The position numbers and the translations under genes are program-made. Positions 56,730 to 64,000 of a stretch of 64,000 nucleotides of DNA are shown piece after piece. Below the pieces are notes generated by a model, which saw only the letters and a list, made by a program, of their open reading frames with translations, was not told the origin of the DNA and ran no database searches. The DNA comes from Shimia sp. R9_2 (lineage in GTDB: Bacteria > Pseudomonadota > Alphaproteobacteria > Rhodobacterales > Rhodobacteraceae). The stretch lies in the NCBI RefSeq assembly GCF_017743735.1, contig NZ_JAGHRO010000002.1, forward strand, positions 558,001 through 622,000, given 5' to 3'. Positions within the stretch are counted from its first letter, which is position 1. Each line of letters opens with the position of its first letter.

Positions 56730-57164
56730 ATGCGTTGTGCGAAGCTCTTATTCATGTTTGCTGCGGTTTCGGCCGTCACAGTTGGCACTTCAGCCTTTGC
56801 TGCACCTCCTGAAGGAAAAACCTCTTCCATCAAAATTGCAGGCAAACTCTATGGGAGCGTTTGCCAAAACGCCTATCCGAACTTGAAGCTCGCGACTGCA
56901 ACAGCGGAAGCAAACGGCTTTGAGCTCGACAAAAGCACTGGTCTTTATGAGCACCCCAAGTGGGCGATTCAGCTCAGAGTAAACAAAGAGGTCTGCAACG
57001 GTCGCTTTGTTGTTCAAAAAGGGCGCGACAAACTGCCCGGAGGTGAATTTGCCGAATGGGCGACTCAAATGATCAAACCCGGCGCAAAGCCGGGTTCCCC
57101 CCACATCGAAACCACGCCACTCAGCGCGACACGGTTCAATTTATCTGTGTTTCGGAAGAGATAG
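56730..57164 (+). CDS. Unknown secreted protein between sucC and sucD
   Basis: A 144-residue protein with signal peptide [20 protein letters not shown] cut near AFAA. The mature part has two cysteines ([18 protein letters not shown]), a lysine-rich basic character and a C-terminal NLSVFRKR. It starts 6 bp after sucC and ends 18 bp before sucD, so it is co-transcribed with a TCA enzyme pair yet exported. No known family recognised. Confidence 0.82.
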   Translation: MRCAKLLFMFAAVSAVTVGTSAFAAPPEGKTSSIKIAGKLYGSVCQNAYPNLKLATATAEANGFELDKSTGLYEHPKWAIQLRVNKEVCNGRFVVQKGRDKLPGGEFAEWATQMIKPGAKPGSPHIETTPLSATRFNLSVFRKR

Positions 57165-57182
57165 CGTAGAAGGAACCTCAAT

Positions 57183-58070
57183 ATGGCAATCCTCGTAGAC
57201 GAAAACACCAAGGTCATCTGTCAGGGCTTCACAGGCTCTCAGGGCACCTTCCACTCTGAACAAGCCATCGCATATGGCACCAAAATGGTCGGCGGCGTGA
57301 CCCCCGGCAAAGGTGGCATGGAGCATCTGGGCCTGCCGGTCTTTGACTCCGTACATGATGCGAAGGCAAAAACCGAAGCCAATGCTTCCGTGATCTATGT
57401 TCCGCCCCCCTTCGCGGCAGACTCGATCCTCGAAGCGATTGACGCGGAGATGGAACTGATCATCTGCATCACCGAAGGCATTCCTGTGCTGGACATGATG
57501 AAGGTACAGCGCGCGCTGGAAAACTCTTCCTCCCGACTGATCGGCCCAAACTGCCCAGGTGTCATCACACCTGACGCCTGCAAAATTGGCATCATGCCGG
57601 GCCACATCCACAAGCGTGGCTCCGTGGGCGTTGTGTCCCGCTCCGGCACCCTGACCTACGAAGCGGTGAAGCAAACCGCAGACATCGGTCTGGGCCAGTC
57701 CACCGCAGTGGGCATCGGCGGCGACCCGATCAAAGGCACCGAGCACATCGACGTGCTGGACATGTTCCTGTCTGATGACGAGACCCAGTCCATCATCATG
57801 ATCGGTGAAATCGGTGGCTCTGCAGAAGAAGAAGCCGCAGACTTCCTCGCCAACGAGCGCAAAAAAGGCCGCTGGAAGCCAACCGCTGGCTTCATCGCTG
57901 GCCGCACAGCGCCTCCCGGCCGCCGCATGGGCCACGCCGGTGCGATTGTTGCCGGTGGCAAAGGTGGCGCAGAAGACAAAATTGCCGCAATGCAAGAAGC
58001 AGGCATCATCGTTGCCGACAGCCCAGCCGGCCTCGGCGAAGCTGTGCTCAAAGCAATCGAGCTGGGCTAA
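57183..58070 (+). CDS. sucD: Succinyl-CoA synthetase alpha subunit
   Basis: A 295-residue CoA-binding subunit. It has [18 protein letters not shown], the phospho-His region [13 protein letters not shown] and [20 protein letters not shown]. Normal length. It converts succinyl-CoA to succinate with SucC. AAGGAACC precedes the ATG. Confidence 0.96.
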   Translation: MAILVDENTKVICQGFTGSQGTFHSEQAIAYGTKMVGGVTPGKGGMEHLGLPVFDSVHDAKAKTEANASVIYVPPPFAADSILEAIDAEMELIICITEGIPVLDMMKVQRALENSSSRLIGPNCPGVITPDACKIGIMPGHIHKRGSVGVVSRSGTLTYEAVKQTADIGLGQSTAVGIGGDPIKGTEHIDVLDMFLSDDETQSIIMIGEIGGSAEEEAADFLANERKKGRWKPTAGFIAGRTAPPGRRMGHAGAIVAGGKGGAEDKIAAMQEAGIIVADSPAGLGEAVLKAIELG

Positions 58071-58104
58071 ATTGTCCGCTCGCACGGCACATATGCAAAT
58101 GTTC

Positions 58105-58133
58105 AGCGTCCGAGCCTCATAGGTTCGGGCGCT
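58105..58133 (+). terminator. Stem-loop after sucD
   Basis: AGCGTCCGAGCC / GGTTCGGGCGCT pairs over 12 positions (two G-U) with loop TCATA, 35 bp after the sucD stop. No T tract, so it could be a processing or partial termination site rather than a full terminator. Confidence 0.5.
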
Positions 58134-58167
58134 GTCCCGCATAAGCGTCGCGCAGATAACCGAAAGG

Positions 58168-58231
58168 TGAACGCGATTTTCTGTGTTTCAAAGCGAACCG
58201 CGCTAAGTGTTTTGAAACGTTCACGCGTTCA
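58168..58231. repeat. Nested inverted repeats before odhA
   Basis: TGAACGCG (58168-58175) pairs with CGCGTTCA (58224-58231), and inside it GTTTCAAA (58185-58192) pairs with TTTGAAAC (58211-58218). The two dyads are almost concentric around 58200, 68 bp before the odhA start; a regulatory site or leader RNA structure is possible. Confidence 0.5.
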
Positions 58232-58298
58232 TCTACCCCAACCCCGCCCTACATGGGGCCAATATCAAAACCGGTCCCATTCTCCATGAGGTGCCATC

Positions 58299-61259
58299 AT
58301 GACCGAACAGTCGCCTAACGACATCTTCCACGCCTCCTCCTTTATGCAGGGGCACAACGCGGAATACCTCGAACAGATGTACGCCCGCTACGCCGCCGAC
58401 CCGAATGCGGTTGACGCAACCTGGCAGGAATTCTTCCGTCAGCTCGGCGATGCGGAGCTTGATGTCAAAGCTGAGGCCCAAGGCCCGAGCTGGCAGCGCA
58501 CCGACTGGCCTCAGCAGCCCAATGATGATCTGACCTCTTCGCTGACGGGCGAATGGGCAGAGCCTGCCGAAGCCAAAGCCGCAGGCAACAAGATCAAAGC
58601 CAAGGCCGCCGAGAAGGGCGTCACTGTTTCTGACGAGGCCGTCAAACGCGCGGTGCTGGATTCGATCCGCGCCCTCATGCTGATCCGCGCCTACCGTATT
58701 CGCGGCCACCTGATTGCCGACATCGACCCATTGGGCATGCGCGATCAGACCCCGCATCCGGAACTTGATCCAAAGTCCTACGGCTTCACCGATTCTGACA
58801 TGGATCGCCCGATCTTCATCGACAAAGTGCTGGGGCTGGATATCGCCACCATGCGCGAGATCATGGCCATTGTGAAGCGCACCTACTGTGGCACCTTCGC
58901 GCTGCAATACATGCACATCTCCAACCCCGAAGAAGCGGGCTGGCTGAAAGAGCGCATCGAAGGTTATGACAAAGAGATCACCTTCACCCGTGAGGGCCGT
59001 AAAGCCATTCTGAACAAGATGGTTGAGGCCGAAGGTTTTGAGAAATTCCTGCACGTCAAATACATGGGCACCAAACGCTTTGGTCTGGACGGTGGCGAAA
59101 GCCTGATCCCGGCTATGGAGCAGGTGATCAAGCGCGGCGGCAACCTCGGTCTGAAAGAGATCGTGATCGGCATGCCCCACCGCGGCCGCCTGTCCGTTCT
59201 GGCGAACGTGATGCGCAAGCCGTACCGCGCGATCTTCAACGAATTCCAAGGTGGCAGCTTTAAGCCCGAGGACGTCGACGGCTCCGGCGACGTGAAGTAT
59301 CACCTCGGTGCTTCCTCTGACCGCGAGTTTGACGGCAACACAGTTCACCTGTCGCTCACCGCGAACCCGTCTCACCTTGAAGCTGTGAATCCTGTTGTGC
59401 TCGGGAAAGTCCGCGCCAAGCAGGACCAACTGAACGACGCACAACGCACTCAGGTGATGCCTGTGTTGCTACACGGCGATGCGGCCTTTGCCGGTCAGGG
59501 TGTTGTGGCGGAGTGTTTTGCCCTCTCCGGCCTGCGCGGCCACAAAACCGGCGGCACGATGCACATCGTGGTGAACAACCAGATCGGCTTCACCACCGCG
59601 CCGCACTTCTCCCGTTCCTCGCCTTACCCAACAGACAACGCTCTGGTGGTTGAAGCCCCGATCTTCCACGTCAACGGGGACGATCCAGAGGCCGTGGTAC
59701 ACGCCGCGAAAGTCGCGACCGAGTTCCGTCAGAAGTTCCAAAAAGACGTCGTGCTCGACATCTTCTGCTACCGCCGCTTTGGTCACAACGAGGGCGACGA
59801 GCCGATGTTCACCAACCCGGTGATGTACAAGCGCATCAAGAAACAGAAGACCACGCTGACGCTTTACACCGAACGTCTGGTCAAGGACGGCCTGATCCCT
59901 GAAGGCGAAATCGAGGATATGAAGGCAGCGTTCCAAGCCCATCTGAACGAAGAGTTTGAAGTCGGCAAAGACTACAAGCCCAACAAAGCAGATTGGCTCG
60001 ATGGCCGTTGGTCCCACCTCGACAAACGCGGCGAGGACTACGAGCGTGGTCAGACATCGATCAAAAAAGAGACTCTTGCAGAGATCGGCAAAGCCCTGAC
60101 CTCCGTGCCTGCAGGCTTCCCGCTGCACAAAACCGTGGGCCGTCTCCTCGACACTCGTGGCAAGATGTTTGAAACCGGCAAAGGCTTTGACTGGGCCACC
60201 GCTGAGGCGCTGGCTTTTGGCTCCCTGATGACAGAGGGCTACCCGGTCCGCCTGGCTGGTCAGGACGCGACACGTGGCACCTTCTCTCAGCGCCACTCCG
60301 GCATCGTGAACCAGGAAACGGAAGAGCGCTACTATCCGCTCAACAACATCCGTGCCGGTCAAAGCCAATACGAAGTCATTGACTCCGCACTCTCTGAGTA
60401 CGCCGTACTCGGCTTCGAATATGGCTATTCGCTGGCAGAACCAAACGCGCTGACCCTTTGGGAAGCCCAGTTTGGCGACTTCGCCAACGGCGCGCAGATC
60501 ATGTTTGACCAGTTCATCAGCTCCGGCGAAAGCAAATGGCTGCGTATGTCCGGTCTGACCGTACTGCTGCCACACGGTTTTGAAGGTCAGGGTCCAGAGC
60601 ACAGCTCTGCCCGCCTGGAACGCTTCCTGCAGATGTGTGGTGGAGACAACTGGATCGTGGCGAACTGCTCGACACCGGCGAACTACTTCCACATCCTGCG
60701 CCGCCAGCTGCACCGCACCTTCCGTAAACCGCTGATCCTGATGACGCCAAAATCTTTGCTGCGTCACAAGCTCTGCATTTCGGAAGCCGAAGATTTCACT
60801 GATGGGTCTTCTTTCCACCGCGTGCTGTGGGATGATGCCGAAAAGGGCAACTCCAATACTGAGCTGAAGAAAGACAAAGACATCAAACGTGTCGTGATGT
60901 GTTCCGGCAAGGTCTACTTTGACCTGCTCGAAGAGCGTGACGCACGCGGCATTGATGACATCTACCTGATGCGGATTGAGCAATACTATCCGTTCCCAGC
61001 GCACTCGCTGATCAAGGAACTGGAACGCTTCAAAGACGCCGAAATGGTCTGGTGTCAGGAAGAGCCCAAAAACCAGGGTGCTTGGAGCTTCATTGAGCCA
61101 AACATCGAATGGGCGCTGACCCGCATCAAAGCAAAACACACCCGCCCGATCTACGCAGGCCGCGCAGCATCCGCGTCGCCCGCCACCGGTCTGGCAAGCC
61201 AACACAAGTCACAACAAGCAGCGCTGGTCGATGCCGCGCTCACCATGGAAGGGAACTAA
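58299..61259 (+). CDS. sucA: 2-oxoglutarate dehydrogenase E1 component
   Basis: A 986-residue thiamine-diphosphate enzyme that decarboxylates 2-oxoglutarate. It opens with the family pattern SPNDIFHASSFMQGHNAEYLE and has LGMPHRGRL-type sequence (VIGMPHRGRLSVLANVM), the TPP stretch GDAAFAGQGVVAE and IVVNNQIGFTT, and late RFLQMCGGDNW. Length is standard. GAGG lies before the ATG. It is the first gene of odhA-odhB-(MAPEG)-lpd. Confidence 0.96.
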   Translation: MTEQSPNDIFHASSFMQGHNAEYLEQMYARYAADPNAVDATWQEFFRQLGDAELDVKAEAQGPSWQRTDWPQQPNDDLTSSLTGEWAEPAEAKAAGNKIKAKAAEKGVTVSDEAVKRAVLDSIRALMLIRAYRIRGHLIADIDPLGMRDQTPHPELDPKSYGFTDSDMDRPIFIDKVLGLDIATMREIMAIVKRTYCGTFALQYMHISNPEEAGWLKERIEGYDKEITFTREGRKAILNKMVEAEGFEKFLHVKYMGTKRFGLDGGESLIPAMEQVIKRGGNLGLKEIVIGMPHRGRLSVLANVMRKPYRAIFNEFQGGSFKPEDVDGSGDVKYHLGASSDREFDGNTVHLSLTANPSHLEAVNPVVLGKVRAKQDQLNDAQRTQVMPVLLHGDAAFAGQGVVAECFALSGLRGHKTGGTMHIVVNNQIGFTTAPHFSRSSPYPTDNALVVEAPIFHVNGDDPEAVVHAAKVATEFRQKFQKDVVLDIFCYRRFGHNEGDEPMFTNPVMYKRIKKQKTTLTLYTERLVKDGLIPEGEIEDMKAAFQAHLNEEFEVGKDYKPNKADWLDGRWSHLDKRGEDYERGQTSIKKETLAEIGKALTSVPAGFPLHKTVGRLLDTRGKMFETGKGFDWATAEALAFGSLMTEGYPVRLAGQDATRGTFSQRHSGIVNQETEERYYPLNNIRAGQSQYEVIDSALSEYAVLGFEYGYSLAEPNALTLWEAQFGDFANGAQIMFDQFISSGESKWLRMSGLTVLLPHGFEGQGPEHSSARLERFLQMCGGDNWIVANCSTPANYFHILRRQLHRTFRKPLILMTPKSLLRHKLCISEAEDFTDGSSFHRVLWDDAEKGNSNTELKKDKDIKRVVMCSGKVYFDLLEERDARGIDDIYLMRIEQYYPFPAHSLIKELERFKDAEMVWCQEEPKNQGAWSFIEPNIEWALTRIKAKHTRPIYAGRAASASPATGLASQHKSQQAALVDAALTMEGN

Positions 61260-61262
61260 TCC

Positions 61263-62768
61263 ATGACCGAAGTCCGAGTCCCCACTCTTGGCGAAAGCGT
61301 CACCGAAGCGACCGTCGCCACCTGGTTCAAAAAGCCGGGTGATGCGGTTGCCGTGGACGAAATGCTTTGCGAACTGGAAACCGACAAAGTGACCGTCGAA
61401 GTACCTGCGCCAGCGGCCGGCGTTCTGGGCGAAATCGTTGCAGCCGAAGGCGACACCGTAGGTGTTGACGCCCTGCTGGCCACCATCACCGCAGGTGAAG
61501 GTGCGGCACCAGCCCCTGCCCCAGCGGCGGCGGAAGCTCCAGCAGCCGCACCGGCTGCGGCCGGTGGCGACGCTGTGGATGTGATGGTCCCAACTCTGGG
61601 CGAGTCTGTGACCGAAGCAACCGTTTCCACATGGTTCAAAGCTGTGGGTGACACCGTTGCCCAAGACGAAATGCTCTGTGAGCTGGAAACCGACAAGGTC
61701 TCCGTTGAAGTACCGGCCCCTGCCGCTGGTGTACTGAGCGAAATTCTCGCGCCAGAAGGCACCACTGTCGACGCCACCGCGAAGCTCGCCGTGATCGGCG
61801 GTGCAGCGGGTGCCGCAGCAGCAGCGCCTGCAGCAGCCCCAGCAGCGGCAGCACCGGCCCCTTCTGCGGATGTGGAAAATGCACCTTCCGCCAACAAACT
61901 GATGGCAGAAAAAGGCATTGATCCAGCCGCTGTGACCGGCTCTGGTCGCGACGGTCGCATCATGAAAGAAGATGTGCTGAAAGCCGCTCTCGTCCCTGCT
62001 CAGGCACCGGCAGCAGCTGCTCCGGCCCCAGCAGCCGCACCGCGCGCACCTGTAGCAGCTGAGGATGCGTCTCGCGAAGAGCGCGTGAAAATGACCCGTC
62101 TGCGTCAGACCATTGCGCGCCGCCTGAAAGACAGCCAGAACACCGCCGCCATGCTCACCACCTACAACGAGGTGGACATGACCGAGGTGATGGCTCTGCG
62201 CAGCCAGTACAAAGACCAGTTCGAAAAGAAACATGGCGTGCGTCTGGGCTTCATGTCCTTCTTCACCAAAGCGTGCTGCCACGCTCTGAAAGAAGTGCCT
62301 GAAGTGAACGCAGAGATCGACGGCACCGACATCGTGTACAAAAACTTCGTACACATGGGCGTTGCGGCAGGCACCCCAACCGGTCTGGTTGTGCCTGTGA
62401 TCCGTGATGCGGACAGCATGTCCTTTGCCGACATCGAGAAAGCGATTTCCGAGAAAGGCAAACGCGCACGCGACGGCAAGCTCTCCATGGCAGAGATGCA
62501 GGGCGGCACCTTCACCATCTCCAACGGTGGTGTTTACGGCTCCCTGATGTCTTCCCCGATCCTGAACCCACCGCAGTCCGGCATCCTGGGCATGCACAAA
62601 ATTCAGGACCGTCCAATGGCGATCAACGGTCAAGTGGTGATCCGCCCGATGATGTATCTGGCGCTCAGCTATGACCACCGCATCGTTGACGGCAAAGGTG
62701 CTGTGACCTTCCTCGTACGCGTCAAAGAAGCGCTGGAAGATCCCCGTCGCCTGCTGATGGATCTGTAA
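61263..62768 (+). CDS. sucB: 2-oxoglutarate dehydrogenase E2 (dihydrolipoyl succinyltransferase) with two lipoyl domains
   Basis: A 501-residue E2. Two lipoyl domains (about 2-76 and 104-179) each show ELETDK with lipoyl-Lys K42 and K145, joined by Ala/Pro-rich linkers. A peripheral E3-binding domain follows ([20 protein letters not shown]), then the catalytic core with [11 protein letters not shown] (H472). E. coli SucB has one lipoyl domain, so the protein is about 100 residues longer. It starts 3 bp after sucA. Confidence 0.95.
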   Translation: MTEVRVPTLGESVTEATVATWFKKPGDAVAVDEMLCELETDKVTVEVPAPAAGVLGEIVAAEGDTVGVDALLATITAGEGAAPAPAPAAAEAPAAAPAAAGGDAVDVMVPTLGESVTEATVSTWFKAVGDTVAQDEMLCELETDKVSVEVPAPAAGVLSEILAPEGTTVDATAKLAVIGGAAGAAAAAPAAAPAAAAPAPSADVENAPSANKLMAEKGIDPAAVTGSGRDGRIMKEDVLKAALVPAQAPAAAAPAPAAAPRAPVAAEDASREERVKMTRLRQTIARRLKDSQNTAAMLTTYNEVDMTEVMALRSQYKDQFEKKHGVRLGFMSFFTKACCHALKEVPEVNAEIDGTDIVYKNFVHMGVAAGTPTGLVVPVIRDADSMSFADIEKAISEKGKRARDGKLSMAEMQGGTFTISNGGVYGSLMSSPILNPPQSGILGMHKIQDRPMAINGQVVIRPMMYLALSYDHRIVDGKGAVTFLVRVKEALEDPRRLLMDL

Positions 62769-62774
62769 GACAAT

Positions 62775-62804
62775 TGCGGGGCTGGAACACACTCCAGCCC
62801 CGCA
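62775..62804 (+). terminator. Hairpin terminator after odhB
   Basis: A 12-bp perfect stem TGCGGGGCTGGA / TCCAGCCCCGCA with a 6-base loop then TTCGTT, 6 bp after the odhB stop. It would separate odhB from the MAPEG and lpd genes, at least in part. Confidence 0.75.
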
Positions 62805-63007
62805 TTCGTTATCGGCCGCTCTTGAGCGTGGCGATGGTTCGCTGGCAACTCAGGGCACACACAGAGGGCAGACAATGATCTTTGAACAAGATCGCCTCCA
62901 TTCCGCTCGCCCCAGATGTCGGGGAGGATGCACATCTAAAATGCGTCAGCTACCGTGCCCTACTCGCATCAAAGCTCATGTTCTTTTACCGACAAAAGCA
63001 CACCCGC

Positions 63008-63051
63008 TTTAACGACGCTATACAGCTGCAATACCGACGCGATACCGACCC
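63008..63051. repeat. Array B: four tandem 11-bp units (consensus RATACCGACGC)
   Basis: Units are TTTAACGACGC, TATACAGCTGC, AATACCGACGC and GATACCGACCC, followed by the dyad CGAAATTTCG. Array A at 39214-39257 has the same period and consensus and a similar neighbouring dyad (CCGAAATTCGG). Confidence 0.7.
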
Positions 63052-63124
63052 GAAATTTCGCTTGACCTGACGCCTCTGCCAAAGCCCGATACAAAGACCA
63101 AATCACCACAACAGGACGCTCCCC

Positions 63125-63514
63125 ATGACCCACGAACTGACAATCCTGACCTATGCAGGCCTGCTCTGGGGCTTGCAGTTCCTCGCGTATCTCACGGTTG
63201 GGCACGGCAAGATGGATCTCGACTGGGCTATGGGACCACGTGATCAGGAAGGCGAACGCCCCGGCGCTGTTGGGCGTATGCACCGTGCACTGGCCAACCA
63301 CACCGAAGGTCTTGTGCTCTTTGCCACCGCCGCATTGGTGGTCTCAGTTTCCGGCCAGTCCACAGGCTTCACCGCGACTTGCGCGAGCATCTATCTTGGC
63401 GCAAGACTGCTCTATGTCCCAGCGTATGCTCTGGCATGGCAACCTTGGCGCACAGTCATCTGGTTGGTGAGCTTCTTCGCCACTATGGCGATGCTCGTCG
63501 CAGCACTTATCTAA
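63125..63514 (+). CDS. MAPEG-family membrane protein
   Basis: A 129-residue four-helix membrane protein of the MAPEG family (glutathione-linked eicosanoid and detoxification enzymes in eukaryotes, mostly uncharacterised in bacteria). Markers are GRMHRALANHTEGLVLF, matching the family RxxRAxxNxxE pattern, and YLGARLLYVPAYAL. It lies between odhB and lpd, 80 bp before lpd. Function unknown. Confidence 0.87.
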   Translation: MTHELTILTYAGLLWGLQFLAYLTVGHGKMDLDWAMGPRDQEGERPGAVGRMHRALANHTEGLVLFATAALVVSVSGQSTGFTATCASIYLGARLLYVPAYALAWQPWRTVIWLVSFFATMAMLVAALI

Positions 63515-63593
63515 CTGACAAATAATACAATCTTCGAACTGTGGCGGCAAATTTCACAATGCCCGGTTCCCTCAAATCAAAAGGACCCCGTAA

Positions 63594-64000
63594 ATGGCAA
63601 CTTATGACGTCATCATCATCGGCGCTGGCCCGGGCGGCTATGTCTCTGCGATCCGCTGCGCTCAGCTGGGCCTGAAAACCGCCATCGTAGAGGGCCGTGA
63701 AACCCTCGGCGGCACCTGCCTTAACGTTGGCTGTATCCCGTCCAAAGCCCTGCTGCATGCCACCCATGAGCTGCACGAAGCCGAGCACAACTTCGCAGGC
63801 ATGGGTCTTAAAACCGGCGCCGTGAAGGTCGACTGGGATCAGATGAAAACCTATAAATCCGAGGTGGTTGGCCAGAACACCGGCGGTGTTGAGTTCCTCA
63901 TGAAGAAGAACAAGATCGACTGGCTCAAAGGCTGGGCATCGATCCCTGAGGCCGGCAAAGTCAAAGTTGGCGACGACGTACACGAAACCAAAAACATCGT
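63594..64000 (+). CDS. lpd: Dihydrolipoyl dehydrogenase (E3), 3' end outside the window
   Basis: The first 135 residues of a lipoamide dehydrogenase that reoxidises the lipoyl groups of the 2-oxoglutarate dehydrogenase complex. The FAD motif [20 protein letters not shown] and the redox disulfide [13 protein letters not shown] are both present. ATG 63594 is preceded by AAGGAC. The gene runs past position 64000. Confidence 0.96.
   Translation, partial: MATYDVIIIGAGPGGYVSAIRCAQLGLKTAIVEGRETLGGTCLNVGCIPSKALLHATHELHEAEHNFAGMGLKTGAVKVDWDQMKTYKSEVVGQNTGGVEFLMKKNKIDWLKGWASIPEAGKVKVGDDVHETKNI

Larger units (their letters stand above)
62769..63124. other. 356-bp intergenic region before the MAPEG gene
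   Basis: Contains the odhB terminator and, 73 bp before the MAPEG start, the 11-bp repeat array. Short frames are present (for example 62882-63070) but they run through the repeat array and do not look like proteins. Confidence 0.55.

Noticed and set aside
58105..58133. tRNA-like fold after sucD (contains GGTTCG)
   Set aside because: No acceptor, D or anticodon arms can be built around it; it is a plain stem-loop.
62882..63070. Short open frame before the MAPEG gene
   Set aside because: It crosses the odhB-MAPEG gap and the 11-bp repeat array and has no protein-like pattern.

Overview
This window is chromosomal DNA of a marine alphaproteobacterium of the Roseobacter group (Rhodobacterales). 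Three things point there. The ccr/ecm/mch/mcl2 genes of the ethylmalonyl-CoA pathway sit around the sdh and mdh-suc-lpd TCA genes. A sulfonate (dihydroxypropanesulfonate) gene set is present. The protein families are typical of the group (DUF1737, DUF1194, DUF4344, HvrA-like H-NS, PhoX, UspA beside TRAP transporters). Base composition is GC-rich and even; no transposase, integrase, phage, rRNA, tRNA or CRISPR was seen. Names rest on family recognition by eye, not on database searches.

Left part (1-9300): the end of a plus-strand operon that looks like hpsM-DUF475-hpsN-hpsO-hpsP-uspA, for uptake and oxidation of 2,3-dihydroxypropane-1-sulfonate (DHPS). It is followed by a divergent pair made of a single-domain response regulator and a membrane hybrid histidine kinase.

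Sugar locus (9300-22000): a ribose-type ABC transporter and a UxaA-type dehydratase on the minus strand, divergent from a GntR regulator and seven catabolic genes on the plus strand (aldose dehydrogenase, FucU mutarotase, lactonase, 2-keto-3-deoxy-sugar-acid dehydratase, semialdehyde dehydrogenase, SDR, FAH hydrolase). Together they read as a non-phosphorylative L-fucose pathway with a second exit that would suit D-arabinose.

Middle (22000-42700): a PhoX phosphatase behind a PHO-box-like element, a RecD-like helicase coupled to an SDR, a VOC protein flanked by a short repeat, then ccr, an acyltransferase and ecm. After these come an H-NS-like protein, deoD, an esterase, an orphan outer-membrane protein, an HNH endonuclease, and a minus-strand group of a FAD dehydrogenase, DUF4399, DUF1989 and an exported agmatine-deiminase-like protein.

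Right part (42700-64000): sdhCDAB with an unknown secreted protein between A and B; a vWA protein, a metallopeptidase and a phosphatase; mch-DUF1737-nnrU, then mcl2 (the mesaconyl-CoA and malyl-CoA steps); TauE; mdh; sucC-unknown-sucD; odhA-odhB-MAPEG-lpd, with lpd running off the window. Ccr and Ecm turn crotonyl-CoA into methylsuccinyl-CoA, Mch and Mcl2 serve the later C5 and malyl-CoA steps, and the products enter the TCA cycle encoded beside them.

The most unusual signals are non-coding. Two four-unit arrays of an 11-bp repeat (RATACCGACGC) occur at unrelated loci. Paired TGTGATCACA palindromes lie before both sdhC and sucC. A 15-bp motif is shared by the ecm and mcl2 upstream regions.
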